NCBI RefSeq assembly: GCF_023634025.1
Contig: NZ_JALJCW010000001.1
Location: 1,215,501 to 1,279,500, forward strand
Reading direction: 5' to 3'
DNA length: 64,000 nucleotides
Source: Hanstruepera flava
GTDB lineage: Bacteria; Bacteroidota; Bacteroidia; Flavobacteriales; Flavobacteriaceae
Shown here: positions 1-9,382 of the stretch, in pieces
How the letters are laid out: every line of letters begins with the position of its first letter
Numbering within the stretch: the first letter of the stretch is position 1
Position numbers and translations under genes: made by a program
Notes under the pieces: generated by a model
What the model saw: only the letters and a program-made list of their open reading frames with translations
Told to the model about the DNA's origin: nothing
The model's database searches: none

Positions 1-1058
<1,058 letters not shown>

Positions 1059-1091
1059 TTAAGAAATCAATAATATTAAAATTTATGGGCA

Positions 1092-1099
1092 CAAATATA
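1092..1099 (-). promoter_or_regulatory. -7 element (TATATTTG) before gdhA
   Basis: Minus-strand TATATTTG exactly matches the Bacteroidota -7 consensus TAnnTTTG, about 45 bp upstream of the gdhA start. No clear TTG -33 box is seen at the usual spacing, so this is a half match. Confidence 0.45.
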
Positions 1100-1220
1100 C
1101 GTTATCTTTAAAAAAGAATACTGTTTTTTTTATAATTCGTAATAGGAAATTAAAAATACTTTTAAGGCTTTGCAATTTATTAATTTAATGATTTACTAAT
1201 ATGTTGTTTTATCTAATTAA

Positions 1221-1251
1221 TTTGGTAGGTAATGGTGATTTTATATATTTG
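1221..1251 (+). promoter_or_regulatory. Bacteroidota-type promoter (TTTG-N19-TATATTTG)
   Basis: TTTG at 1221-1224 and TATATTTG at 1244-1251 are separated by 19 bases, matching the Bacteroidota primary sigma consensus (TTTG, about 19-21 bases, TAnnTTTG). It lies 34 bp before the ATG of the beta-barrel gene at 1286, so it should drive that gene alone. Confidence 0.65.
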
Positions 1252-1285
1252 TTAACAGTTTGCTCTAAATCGTGAAAATCATATT

Positions 1286-2071
1286 ATGTTCAAATTGAAA
1301 CAATTAACCCTAGTACTAATCTTGATTGTCGGAATGCAATCAGGATTTTCACAGCTTGGATTTTCTCATGAAATTGGAGCTATTGTTGGTCCCGTTCAAT
1401 TTAGATCAGATTTTGGTCAAAGAGGACATGAAGGCACCAATTTTGGTAATACCGGTATCGGTATTGGTATAGTGCATTATATCAACTTTGCTTATCGAGC
1501 AGATTGTAATTGTTATTCCACAGACACGTATTTTAACGATCATTTTAAATTACGAAGTGAAATTTCATATAATACTACAAAACTAAACCATTACGGGGAA
1601 TGGGTTGCACCTGATAAAACAAGTCCAAATGCCGATAAGTTAAGAGCTCATAGTGGTGAAGCCAATAACTTCGATATAGGTATGCAAATTGAATATTTTC
1701 CTAAAAGTATTCGTGCGTTTCAAGCCTTTAGTTATCGTTTAGCACCTTTTATTAGCTTGGGTGTACATTATACGTCTTTCAATCCAAAGGCATATACAAC
1801 TTATGGTAGCCAAAACATATTAGATGCCAATAATTTCTACTCGTATTGGGAACCTGGCTCCATTAACCCTGAATCAGGTAGTACGTGGTCTACTGTTGCC
1901 AGTATTGGTTTTCGTTACAAAATAGCACCTTTATCAGATTTAATGCTTGATTTGCGTTGGCAATATTACTTTAGTAATTGGATTGATGGGTTAAGCCATC
2001 AATTACCTTCTGACAAAGTTAACGATTGGTTGGTTTGGCTAAACTTTGGTTATATTTATTATTTAGATTAA
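1286..2071 (+). CDS. Secreted outer-membrane beta-barrel-like protein of unknown function
   Basis: 261 residues. The N-terminus has a typical Sec signal peptide (basic start, hydrophobic core at about 6-18, likely cleavage after SGFS). The mature part is rich in alternating aromatic/hydrophobic strands (for example FKLRSEISYNTTKLNHYG, FGYIYYLD) and ends in an aromatic strand, as in small outer-membrane barrels. It sits divergently from gdhA, and I recall a conserved flavobacterial family (named THC0290_0291 in public annotation) of this size and style; that assignment is from memory. It has its own promoter and terminator, so it is a single-gene unit. Function unknown. Confidence 0.75.
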   Translation: MFKLKQLTLVLILIVGMQSGFSQLGFSHEIGAIVGPVQFRSDFGQRGHEGTNFGNTGIGIGIVHYINFAYRADCNCYSTDTYFNDHFKLRSEISYNTTKLNHYGEWVAPDKTSPNADKLRAHSGEANNFDIGMQIEYFPKSIRAFQAFSYRLAPFISLGVHYTSFNPKAYTTYGSQNILDANNFYSYWEPGSINPESGSTWSTVASIGFRYKIAPLSDLMLDLRWQYYFSNWIDGLSHQLPSDKVNDWLVWLNFGYIYYLD

Positions 2072-2086
2072 AAAACTATCAACATA

Positions 2087-2122
2087 TAAAAAGCTCAAGG
2101 ATTATTTCTTGGGCTTTTTTTT
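2087..2122 (+). terminator. Rho-independent terminator
   Basis: Stem AAAAAGCTCAAG / CTTGGGCTTTTT (one G-T pair) with a short loop and a run of T follows the beta-barrel gene by about 15 bp. It can also act on the opposite strand for the convergent metB transcript. Confidence 0.8.
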
Positions 2123-2148
2123 ATTTGTTAATTAGTCTAATGAGAAAA

Positions 2149-3288
2149 TTATTTTATTGCTTGTTTTAAATCATTAATCAAATCGTCAATATCCTCAATA
2201 CCAACACTTAATCGTATAAGCGAATCTACAACACCAGTTTTTTCACGTTCTTCTTTTGGAATACTGGCATGTGTCATACTAGCTGGGTGTCCTGCAAGAG
2301 ATTCTACACCTCCTAAAGATTCAGCCAAAGTAAAAATCTTTAAATTTTCGACTATTTTAATGGCTTCTTTATAATTGTTCCCTTTCGTTGTAAAGGATAT
2401 CATGCCCCCAAAATCATTCATCTGCTCTTTTGCTATGTGGTGGTTGGGATGATTCTCAAAGCCTGGCCAATATACATTTTCAACTTTAGGGTGATTAGCT
2501 AAATATTCTGCAATAGCTTTACCGTTTTCACAATGACGTTGCATTCTTATATGCAAGGTTTTAATACCTCTTAAAACCAAAAAACTGTCTTGAGGACCGC
2601 AAACTGCTCCACTAGCATTTTGAATAAAATATAATTTATCTGCAAGTTCTTGGTCTTTAACAACTAAAGCTCCCATAACCACATCGCTATGCCCTCCTAA
2701 ATATTTAGTGGCTGAATGCATTACGATATCGGCTCCTAAATCTAAAGGTTGCTGTAAATAAGGTGTAGCAAATGTATTATCAACTGCCAACAGTAGATTG
2801 TGCTTTTTGGCAATTTTAGAACATGCTTTTATATCAATAATATTCATCATTGGGTTTGTTGGTGTTTCAACCCAAATCAATTTAGTATTGTTGTTAATGT
2901 AGGATTCTATATTATCGGCATTCTCCATACCAATAAAATGAAACTTTATCCCAAATTTCTTAAAAATAGACGTAAACAATCTGTATGAACCTCCATACAA
3001 ATCATTTGTTGAAACAACCTCATCGCCAGGTTCTAATAGTTTTATTACAGCATCTATGGCTGCTAAACCAGAACCAAAAGCCAAACCAAAATTACCATTT
3101 TCAATACTTGCTAACGCTTTTTCCAAAGCCTGTCGAGTTGGGTTGTGAGTTCTTGAATATTCAAAACCTTTGTGGCCTCCAGGTGTACTTTGTGCGTAGG
3201 TTGAAGTTTGATAAATAGGTGGCATAACTGCTCCATAAGCTTTATCATGTTCTTGCCCACCGTGTATTGTTTTTGTGTTAAATTTCAT
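2149..3288 (-). CDS. metB: Cystathionine gamma-synthase (trans-sulfuration PLP enzyme)
   Basis: 379 residues, normal length for the Cys/Met-metabolism PLP family. It joins an activated homoserine ester with cysteine to give cystathionine for methionine synthesis. Family marks: PPIYQTSTY near 24-31, the YSRTHNPTRQALE block at 44-56, the cofactor-stacking tyrosine in LYGGSY (Y98), the pyridine-nitrogen aspartate in AVDNTFATP (D170), and the Schiff-base lysine in SATKYLGGHSD (K195). The C-terminal SLGGVESLAGHPASMTHAS block is complete. Cystathionine gamma-lyase is the main alternative; the two are hard to separate by eye. A well-spaced promoter lies 19-49 bp upstream. Confidence 0.9.
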   Translation of the reverse strand: MKFNTKTIHGGQEHDKAYGAVMPPIYQTSTYAQSTPGGHKGFEYSRTHNPTRQALEKALASIENGNFGLAFGSGLAAIDAVIKLLEPGDEVVSTNDLYGGSYRLFTSIFKKFGIKFHFIGMENADNIESYINNNTKLIWVETPTNPMMNIIDIKACSKIAKKHNLLLAVDNTFATPYLQQPLDLGADIVMHSATKYLGGHSDVVMGALVVKDQELADKLYFIQNASGAVCGPQDSFLVLRGIKTLHIRMQRHCENGKAIAEYLANHPKVENVYWPGFENHPNHHIAKEQMNDFGGMISFTTKGNNYKEAIKIVENLKIFTLAESLGGVESLAGHPASMTHASIPKEEREKTGVVDSLIRLSVGIEDIDDLINDLKQAIK

Positions 3289-3306
3289 AGGTATTATTTA
3301 TTTTCA

Positions 3307-3337
3307 CAAAGTTAGATTTTAATTCGGTCTATTCAAA
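3307..3337 (-). promoter_or_regulatory. Promoter for metB (TTTG-N19-TAACTTTG)
   Basis: On the minus strand, TTTG (complement of 3334-3337) is followed after 19 bases by TAACTTTG (complement of 3307-3314). Both boxes and the spacing fit the Bacteroidota consensus. The -7 box ends 18 bp before the metB ATG. Confidence 0.65.
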
Positions 3338-3377
3338 TGCAATAATTATCTTTAATTCACCAAAATTGAAATTAATA

Positions 3378-4094
3378 ATGCGTTTTAAATATATAATCCT
3401 ACTTGCTTTTATTGCTGTAAATTTTATTTCATGCATAGACGACACAAAAGTTGAATTCTCTGAAATAAACATTACAACTCCTGAAAACAAGATTGTAGAA
3501 ATAAACATACCTAAAGCTACAGGTGTTCAAACTGTAGCCCAAAATATTAACACAACTATTGAATCTGCTGTTATTGAATATCTAAAAGTTGGAGATTTAG
3601 ATAACACCCCTAAATCCAGCGTTGAAAACGCTATTGATGCTTTTAACAACGAATATGAAAATTTTAAAACAGAATTCCCCGAAAGCGCAATAGAATGGGA
3701 TGCACAAATTGATGGTGAGGTTATGTATCATTCTGAAGTTATTATTTCAATTGCTCTTACAGCTTACCAGAATACAGGAGGAGCCCATGGTATTCTGAAT
3801 ATTAGCTTCTTAAATTTTGATGTGGAGACTGGTGATTTAATTAATAATGAAAATCTATTTTCAGACTTTTCTGCTTTTAAAAAAATTGCTAACAGCTATT
3901 TTAACAAAGAAATTGCAGGTAACGAAGACCAATATTTTGAACCCGAAAAATTCTCTATGCCAGCAAATATTGGTTTTGATGATGACGGTGTTTTTTTACT
4001 TTACAATGCTTATGAAATTGCACCCTATTCAACTGGGTTAACCGAAATACACATACCTTTTGACGAAGTAAGTATGCTTCTAAATTACATGTAA
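3378..4094 (+). CDS. DUF3298/RsiV-like periplasmic lipoprotein
   Basis: 238 residues from the ATG at 3378; the frame opens four codons earlier at a TTG, but the ATG directly precedes the signal peptide MRFKYIILLAFIAV. A lipobox ending in FISC predicts lipidation. The N-terminal half resembles DUF4163 and the C-terminal half DUF3298, recognisable from YQNTGGAHG and from GVFLLYNAYEIAPYSTGLTEIHIPFDEV-type residues near the end. The same fold occurs in the lysozyme-binding anti-sigma factor RsiV, but there is no sigma-factor partner here, so no such role can be claimed. It is probably a periplasmic envelope protein. Confidence 0.75.
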   Translation: MRFKYIILLAFIAVNFISCIDDTKVEFSEINITTPENKIVEINIPKATGVQTVAQNINTTIESAVIEYLKVGDLDNTPKSSVENAIDAFNNEYENFKTEFPESAIEWDAQIDGEVMYHSEVIISIALTAYQNTGGAHGILNISFLNFDVETGDLINNENLFSDFSAFKKIANSYFNKEIAGNEDQYFEPEKFSMPANIGFDDDGVFLLYNAYEIAPYSTGLTEIHIPFDEVSMLLNYM

Positions 4095-4097
4095 TAT

Positions 4098-4553
4098 TTA
4101 AACCAATTTTCGAAGGGCTAAAATACTCCCTAAATGAATGCCTTCATGAAAATTATTAAAGTCTATAGCTTCTTCAACACAAGTTAAGGTGCTTTTCGTG
4201 CTTACTGTATACGCTTCAAAATCTTTAAAAATATTATTATTATAATCCGTTTTTGTTTTCTCAATCGGTATAAATAATAAGCTTTTAATTTCATCAACTT
4301 CAACCTGTGATAAATCTCCTTCAGGTTTTGTACCTTTTTTAAAACGCTCAATAAACTCTTCCGAAACGTTGCAAGGCAATCCAGACAACCTATAAATTAA
4401 AATCTGTTGTGTGGCAATAACATGGGCAATATTCCAAATGATATTATTGCCAAAACCCTTTGGAACTTTATTTAATTGATTTAAAGAATGATTATCTAAA
4501 ATAGATTCTAAAATATTTCGATTTTTTAAGGTAATATCAAATGCCCAATCCAT
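4098..4553 (-). CDS. DinB-family four-helix metal-binding protein
   Basis: 151 residues, the usual size for the DinB/YfiT-like superfamily (unrelated to DNA polymerase IV, also called DinB). The spaced histidine triad of the family is visible: H44 in NIAHVIATQQ, and H136 and H140 in the C-terminal HEGIHLGSI motif. These would coordinate one metal ion. The family includes bacillithiol and other thiol S-transferases, but the substrate here is unknown. It is convergent with the DUF3298 lipoprotein, with 3 bp between the stops, and divergent from the ArsC-like gene. Confidence 0.75.
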   Translation of the reverse strand: MDWAFDITLKNRNILESILDNHSLNQLNKVPKGFGNNIIWNIAHVIATQQILIYRLSGLPCNVSEEFIERFKKGTKPEGDLSQVEVDEIKSLLFIPIEKTKTDYNNNIFKDFEAYTVSTKSTLTCVEEAIDFNNFHEGIHLGSILALRKLV

Positions 4554-4622
4554 AGGTTTTATTTTGTTTAAAATTACTAATTTATATTAAAATGAATTTA
4601 CTTTGCAACTTAATTTCAGCAT

Positions 4623-4976
4623 ATGAAAAAAGTATATTATCTCAAAACCTGCAATACGTGTCTGCATATTTTAAACGAATTGCAACTTAATTCTGATTTT
4701 GTTTTACAGGACATAAAAAATGAGGCGATAACTGTTAAACAACTTGAAGAAATGCATAAGCTATCTGGAAGTTACGAATCATTGTTTAGCAAACGCGCCA
4801 AACTTTATAAAGAAATGGACTTAAAAAATGCCAATCTTACAGAAGCAGACTACAAAAATTATATTTTAGACCATTACACCTTTTTAAAACGCCCAGTAAT
4901 AATTTTCGACAAACACATTTTTATTGGAAATTCTAAAAAAACAATAGCCTTGGCTAAAGCAACAATTAGTGAATAA
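4623..4976 (+). CDS. ArsC/Spx-family thioredoxin-fold protein
   Basis: 117 residues, typical of the ArsC/Spx/YffB family. It has a CxxC pair near the N-terminus (C10-N-T-C13), and the conserved FLKRPVIIFD segment follows in the second half. The family includes glutaredoxin-dependent arsenate reductases and the RNA-polymerase-binding regulator Spx. The CxxC pattern is closer to Spx/YffB than to classical ArsC, so arsenate reduction should not be assumed. It shares a transcript with the following transporter, whose GTG start lies inside its last codons (8-bp overlap). Confidence 0.8.
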   Translation: MKKVYYLKTCNTCLHILNELQLNSDFVLQDIKNEAITVKQLEEMHKLSGSYESLFSKRAKLYKEMDLKNANLTEADYKNYILDHYTFLKRPVIIFDKHIFIGNSKKTIALAKATISE

Positions 4977-5865
4977 CAATCGAATTTTTGCACTTGTTGC
5001 AGCGTTTATGGTCCAAGTAATTTATGGTCTATCGTTTACTTTTGCAAACGATGTTATTGATGCCGGTTATATTAAACCTTATGGCTTTATTTTACTTCGT
5101 ATCATTGGTGCGGCATGCCTTTTTTGGCTATTAAGCCTGTTCACTCCCATTGAAAAAATAGAACGCAAGGACTATATTAAATTCTTCGTTGCTTCAATTT
5201 TTGGTATTGCGTTAAACATGCTAACCTTCTTTAAAGGATTGGAATTTACCACATCTATTCATGCTTCGGTTATCATGACAGTGGTTCCCATTGTTGTATT
5301 GGTGCTATCTGCTATTTTTTTAAAAGAACGCATTACCCATCTCAAATTCCTGGGAATTCTTCTAGGTTTTTCTGGTGCAATTATATTGAGTATTTACGGA
5401 AGATCTGCACAAATTGGTGATAACATCTTACTGGGCAACACACTTGTTTTTATTAATGCGGTCTCATTTAGTTTATACCTTATTTTGATAAAGAAACTAA
5501 CTGATAAATATCATCCATTCACTTTTATACGTTGGCTGTTTTTATTTGGGTTGATTATGGTAATTCCGTTTGGATTTGATGAGTTATCTAATGTTGTTTG
5601 GACGTCCTTTCCCCCTTATATTGTGTTTTCGGTTGTATTCGTAATACTAGGAGCAACCTTTGCCACATACTTGCTAAACCCTTTAGCTTTAAGACATTTA
5701 AAGGCTTCAACCGTTAGTACATTTTTATATATTCAACCCGTAATTGCAGGCATATTTGCTATAATTATGGGCAGTGATACCCTAAACTCAATAAAATTAA
5801 TAGCGGCAGCTTTAATATTTACAGGTGTGTATTTGGTAACCAAAAAACCTAGATTAAAGGCTTAA
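4969..5865 (+). CDS. DMT-superfamily (EamA) permease
   Basis: 298 residues with about ten hydrophobic helices arranged as two EamA repeats, the standard layout of drug/metabolite transporters. The start is GTG at 4969, overlapping the upstream stop; no ATG gives a complete first helix, so translational coupling is likely. Cytoplasmic-membrane exporter or importer of small metabolites; substrate cannot be read from the sequence. The end overlaps the convergent thioesterase gene by 12 bp. Confidence 0.85.
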   Translation: MNNNRIFALVAAFMVQVIYGLSFTFANDVIDAGYIKPYGFILLRIIGAACLFWLLSLFTPIEKIERKDYIKFFVASIFGIALNMLTFFKGLEFTTSIHASVIMTVVPIVVLVLSAIFLKERITHLKFLGILLGFSGAIILSIYGRSAQIGDNILLGNTLVFINAVSFSLYLILIKKLTDKYHPFTFIRWLFLFGLIMVIPFGFDELSNVVWTSFPPYIVFSVVFVILGATFATYLLNPLALRHLKASTVSTFLYIQPVIAGIFAIIMGSDTLNSIKLIAAALIFTGVYLVTKKPRLKA

Positions 5866-6333
5866 ATCTACTGGGTGTTTTTGATATTTACGTGTATCGG
5901 CTTTTGTTAACGTTTTAAAATCTTTTGATTTTGGAAACTGATTGGCACAAGCCATCAATTCATCATTCAAATGGGTTAGCTTTCTAGTTTTAAAACTCAT
6001 CCAAGCGCCAAGCATCTCACAATGCGCAATGTTTTTGCCTTTCCCATCATAAAAATTATGATCAAAACTAAAAAACATACCATCTTCACTTAAACCTGTA
6101 ACCTCTAATCCAACAGTTATTAGATCGCCAATGTGGGCTTCTTTAAAATAATAGATATGCTCATAAAAAACTATGGGTGCCAAATCGTGTTTTGCAATTT
6201 CATGAAGTGAAAATCCGTATTCTTCAAAAAAAGCCATTCGGGTATGACTCATAAAATTCACATAAGATGAATTAGCTAAATGCATATTAGCATCTAAATC
6301 ATTCCATCGTATTTCAAATCGTTTTGTAAACAT
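5854..6333 (-). CDS. Acyl-CoA thioesterase, hot-dog (4HBT) fold
   Basis: 159 residues from ATG 6333. A longer frame starts at 6387 but the extra 18 residues do not fit the family and lie across the promoter. The signature WNDLDANMHLANSSYVNFM holds the usual catalytic Asp (D14) and the His/Asn/Tyr that follow, as in YbgC/FcbC-type thioesterases. It would hydrolyse short or medium acyl-CoA esters in the cytoplasm. It is divergent from yicC and convergent with the permease. A TATTTTTG box is placed about 20 bp upstream. Confidence 0.85.
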   Translation of the reverse strand: MFTKRFEIRWNDLDANMHLANSSYVNFMSHTRMAFFEEYGFSLHEIAKHDLAPIVFYEHIYYFKEAHIGDLITVGLEVTGLSEDGMFFSFDHNFYDGKGKNIAHCEMLGAWMSFKTRKLTHLNDELMACANQFPKSKDFKTLTKADTRKYQKHPVDLSL

Positions 6334-6351
6334 CTTACCTTTTTTATACTT

Positions 6352-6359
6352 CAAAAATA
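6352..6359 (-). promoter_or_regulatory. -7 element (TATTTTTG) before the thioesterase gene
   Basis: Minus-strand TATTTTTG matches TAnnTTTG and ends 18 bp before ATG 6333. It lies inside the longer frame, which supports the shorter start. No good -33 box. Confidence 0.45.
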
Positions 6360-6417
6360 CAATTTTAAGGCTGAACGCATTAATCATAATTCTATTTTCA
6401 AAACCTTCAGTTTTAGT

Positions 6418-6425
6418 TACCTTTG
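6418..6425 (+). promoter_or_regulatory. -7 element (TACCTTTG) before yicC
   Basis: TACCTTTG matches TAnnTTTG and lies 19 bp before the yicC ATG. It would drive yicC-gmk-nadD. No clear TTG at the -33 position. Confidence 0.5.
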
Positions 6426-6444
6426 TATCACTTTAAATATACTT

Positions 6445-7302
6445 ATGATACATTCAATGACAGGATATGGTAAATCTGTTTTGCAGTTGCCTACCAAAAA
6501 AATTACTATCGAAATTAAGTCGCTAAACAGCAAAAACCTGGATTTGAATGCTAGAATGCCTTCAATTTATCGCGAAAAAGAATTAAGCCTCCGCAAATTA
6601 ATTGGTAAGCAGTTAGAGCGTGGCAAAATAGATTTTTCCATTTATGTTGAAATGACTGGTGAAGAAACCACATCTGAACTCAACAAACCTGCCGTAAGAC
6701 AATACATAAAGCAACTTAAAGACGTTGTAGATGGCGATGAGACCGAGTTGCTTAAAATGGCTGTTCGCTTTCCAGACGCTTTAAGTACAGCCCGAGAAGA
6801 TATTGATGAAAATGAATGGCAAGCTATTTTAGATGAAATTAATGCTGCTCTTAAACGTATTGACACGTATAGGTTGGATGAAGGAAAGGTTTTAGAAACT
6901 GATTTTAGAAATCGTATTCAAAACATTGATAAATTATTAGAGCAAGTCATAGCTATGGATCCTGAACGTATTGAAGGTGTGCGCGAGCGCTTACGTAAAG
7001 GTGTGGAAGAGCTTAAAGAAAAGGTAGACGAAAACCGCTTTGAACAAGAATTGGTTTTTTATATAGAAAAATTTGATATTACCGAAGAAAAAGTGCGTTT
7101 AAAAAATCATCTGGAATACTTTATAAAATCCCTTGATTCTGCAGATTCTAACGGCAAAAAACTAGGGTTTATTAGTCAAGAAATTGGGCGCGAAATAAAC
7201 ACCATTGGCTCAAAAAGCAATTATGCGCCTATGCAAAAATTAGTTGTTCAAATGAAAGATGAACTCGAGAAAATTAAGGAACAATTATTGAATGTTTTAT
7301 AG
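6445..7302 (+). CDS. yicC: YicC/YloC-family endoribonuclease
   Basis: 285 residues, normal for the family. The diagnostic N-terminus MIHSMTGYGKS is present, followed by the YicC N-domain (IEIKSLNSKNLDLNARMP, RGKIDFSIYVEM) and the C-terminal DUF1732 domain, which ends in QLLNVL after the NTIGSKSNYAPMQKLVVQMKDELEKI block. E. coli YicC is reported as an endoribonuclease involved in sRNA turnover. It is directly upstream of gmk, an arrangement conserved across many bacteria, and gmk starts 1 bp after its stop (or overlaps it by 11 bp if the earlier ATG is used). Confidence 0.92.
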   Translation: MIHSMTGYGKSVLQLPTKKITIEIKSLNSKNLDLNARMPSIYREKELSLRKLIGKQLERGKIDFSIYVEMTGEETTSELNKPAVRQYIKQLKDVVDGDETELLKMAVRFPDALSTAREDIDENEWQAILDEINAALKRIDTYRLDEGKVLETDFRNRIQNIDKLLEQVIAMDPERIEGVRERLRKGVEELKEKVDENRFEQELVFYIEKFDITEEKVRLKNHLEYFIKSLDSADSNGKKLGFISQEIGREINTIGSKSNYAPMQKLVVQMKDELEKIKEQLLNVL

Positions 7303-7303
7303 T

Positions 7304-7876
7304 ATGAATAAAGGAAAATTAATTGTATTCTCAGCACCTTCGGGTTCGGGTAAAACAACCATAGTAAGACATTTATTAGGTATAAAAGAGTTGAATTTGG
7401 AGTTTTCAATTTCTGCTACATCCCGTGAAAAACGCGGCGAAGAAATTCATTCTAAAGATTATTACTTTTTATCTGCCAAAGAATTTAAAACCAAAATTAA
7501 AAACGATGAGTTTTTAGAATGGGAAGAAGTATATCGCGATAATTTTTACGGTACTTTAAAAACCGAAGTCGAACGTATATGGGCACTTGGTAAACATGTA
7601 ATTTTTGATATTGATGTTTCAGGCGGCTTACGCATAAAACGAAAATTTCCTGACGAAACCCTTGCAGTATTTGTTAAGCCTCCAAGTATAGATGAATTAA
7701 AAATAAGACTTAAAAAGCGAAAAACCGAAAGCGCCGACAAAATTAACATGCGCATAGCCAAAGCCTCTGCCGAATTGGCAACTGCCCCTTTGTTTGATGT
7801 TATAATTGAAAACGACAATTTAGAAAAAGCACTTAAAGAAGCTGAATCTGTTGTATCAGAATTTATAAATAGTTAG
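7304..7876 (+). CDS. gmk: Guanylate kinase
   Basis: ATP + GMP to ADP + GDP. 190 residues from ATG 7304; an in-frame ATG four codons earlier (7292) overlaps yicC and adds a non-family tetrapeptide. The P-loop SAPSGSGKTT is at 10-19, the GMP-binding region SATSREKRGEE and the DYYFLSAKEF block follow, and the lid and C-terminus (KRKTESADKINMRIAKA) are intact. Essential nucleotide metabolism gene in an operon with yicC and nadD. Confidence 0.96.
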   Translation: MNKGKLIVFSAPSGSGKTTIVRHLLGIKELNLEFSISATSREKRGEEIHSKDYYFLSAKEFKTKIKNDEFLEWEEVYRDNFYGTLKTEVERIWALGKHVIFDIDVSGGLRIKRKFPDETLAVFVKPPSIDELKIRLKKRKTESADKINMRIAKASAELATAPLFDVIIENDNLEKALKEAESVVSEFINS

Positions 7877-7882
7877 AATACC

Positions 7883-8461
7883 ATGAAGGTTGGTTTATAT
7901 TTCGGAACGTTTAATCCTATTCATGTTGGTCATTTAATTATTGCCAATCATCTAGCTGAAAACAGTGATTTGGACCAAATATGGTTAGTGGTTACACCAC
8001 AAAGCCCGTTTAAAAAAAAGCAGTCTATGCTGGATAATTACCAACGTTTGGAAATGGTTTATCGCGCTACAAAAGATTACAATAACTTATACCCAAGTGA
8101 TATTGAATTCAATTTACCTCAACCAAATTATACCATAAATACATTGGCTTATTTACAAGAAAAATATCCTGACAAAATATTTTCTCTTATCATGGGCGAA
8201 GACAACTTAAAAGGCTTTCACAAATGGAAGAACTATCAGGTTATTTTAGATAATCATGATATATATGTTTATCCTCGTATTTCTGAAGGCGCTATTGAAA
8301 CACAGTTTGACAATCATAAAAGAATAAACCATATAGACGCACCAATTATACAACTATCATCTACGTTTATTAGAAAGTCAATAAAAGCAGGTCAAAATAT
8401 TAGGCCTATGCTTCCTGAACATGTTTGGGAATATGTTGATGAGATGAATTTTTATAAATAA
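7883..8461 (+). CDS. nadD: Nicotinate-nucleotide adenylyltransferase
   Basis: Forms deamido-NAD+ from nicotinate mononucleotide and ATP in NAD synthesis. 192 residues with the nucleotidyltransferase motif GTFNPIHVGH (8-17) and the C-terminal SSTFIRKSI motif, which is the ISSTxIR signature of the family; MGEDNLKGFHKWKN sits between them. It is the last gene of yicC-gmk-nadD, 6 bp after gmk, and is followed by a strong terminator. Confidence 0.95.
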   Translation: MKVGLYFGTFNPIHVGHLIIANHLAENSDLDQIWLVVTPQSPFKKKQSMLDNYQRLEMVYRATKDYNNLYPSDIEFNLPQPNYTINTLAYLQEKYPDKIFSLIMGEDNLKGFHKWKNYQVILDNHDIYVYPRISEGAIETQFDNHKRINHIDAPIIQLSSTFIRKSIKAGQNIRPMLPEHVWEYVDEMNFYK

Positions 8462-8488
8462 ACAACCTATAGTTTTATTAAGGAAGAT

Positions 8489-8522
8489 AAAAAAAGCCAA
8501 CTTTTGAAAGTTGGCTTTTTTT
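8489..8522. terminator. Bidirectional terminator between nadD and the lipoprotein gene
   Basis: Stem AAAAAAAGCCAACTT / AAGTTGGCTTTTTTT with a TTGA loop, flanked by A and T runs on both strands. It can stop both the nadD transcript and the convergent lipoprotein transcript. Confidence 0.85.
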
Positions 8523-8533
8523 ATATGTGTTAA

Positions 8534-9112
8534 TTATTTTTCTAACATAAAGTAACATTCAGATTGTGTAGCTTCAACATACATTGCCCAGCTATTTCCT
8601 GCAAAATCAATACCTTCTGCCCAAGCAGTCTCTTCACCGTTCGGACCAGTTACAACAGCATGCGCGGCAAAACAGTACAAGTCGTTTAATGCTTGTCTGT
8701 TCACGTGGTAAACCACTTCGTTTACACCCTCATTGTGTGTGGTGCCATGTTCAAATTGTCCTATTTTTGGGTTTCCAGAACCTGTAGTTGGAATAGCTTG
8801 TTCGTTACAGTTACCAATACTCATATGAGTTGCGTTGATACTCCAACCTTCAAAAGTGGCATATGTAATAACAATATCTTCCTCAACTACATCAACAGTA
8901 AGTTGACCTGCTTCGTGGTGCTGGCCAGCTAAAAGATTTAAATAGATGCAAGACTCTTCAGAATCTTCTCTAAAAAACTGTTTGTCAAATTCTTGAACTC
9001 TAAAATTTGGGTCTGAATTCAACTCTAAATTTTCATTTGAAATTTCCTCTGTATTACAATTAAATAATACAATTACAACCAATGCTGTTAATAGCAAATT
9101 AAGTTTTTTCAT
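8534..9112 (-). CDS. Hypothetical lipoprotein
   Basis: 192 residues from ATG 9112; ten extra codons upstream in the frame are discarded because MKKLNLLLTALVVIVLFNC is a complete lipoprotein signal with the lipidated Cys at 19. The mature protein has several cysteines (in ESCIYLNLLAG, IGNCNEQ, DLYCFAAHAV and SECYFMLEK) that could form disulfides. The HHEAGQLTV and FAAHAVVTGPNGEETAWAEG stretches are the most distinctive parts. I do not recognise a domain with known function; similar short proteins occur in flavobacteria. Monocistronic, with terminators on both sides. Confidence 0.7.
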   Translation of the reverse strand: MKKLNLLLTALVVIVLFNCNTEEISNENLELNSDPNFRVQEFDKQFFREDSEESCIYLNLLAGQHHEAGQLTVDVVEEDIVITYATFEGWSINATHMSIGNCNEQAIPTTGSGNPKIGQFEHGTTHNEGVNEVVYHVNRQALNDLYCFAAHAVVTGPNGEETAWAEGIDFAGNSWAMYVEATQSECYFMLEK

Positions 9113-9307
9113 GATAATAGTTATTTGGGTTATGAGAACCAAATTAGAGGCAATAAATGCTCACACCATAAATTTTCGATGTTTCCATTACTTTTTTCGA
9201 TTAAAAAATAAAAAATAGATGAAACACATTTTTTAAGGATGAAATTTCACACATTGTTGATTTACAATTTTTTACATTAACCATGTAGTTGTTTTTAGAT
9301 AATCTCT

Positions 9308-9321
9308 GCCGTTATAACGGC
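9308..9321. promoter_or_regulatory. Perfect 14-bp palindrome GCCGTTATAACGGC
   Basis: The 14 bases are their own reverse complement and stand out in a very AT-rich gap. It lies about 195 bp upstream of the lipoprotein start and just beyond the terminator of the LysM gene, so an operator for the lipoprotein is possible but distant. No T run follows it, so it is not a terminator. Confidence 0.35.
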
Positions 9322-9332
9322 AATATTTACAA

Positions 9333-9361
9333 CAAAAAAAGCCAACTTAAAAAGTTGGCTT
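9333..9361 (-). terminator. Terminator of the LysM gene
   Basis: On the minus strand, AAGCCAACTTTTTAAGTTGGCTT followed by a T run, 21 bp after the LysM stop. The stem is the same GCCAACTT/AAGTTGGC as in the terminator at 8489-8522. Confidence 0.8.
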
Positions 9362-9382
9362 AATAAAATATATTTTTGAGTT

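Noticed and set aside
4098-4553. DNA polymerase IV because of the DinB name
   Set aside because: This DinB family is the four-helix metal-binding fold; the true polymerase is at 56638-57741.
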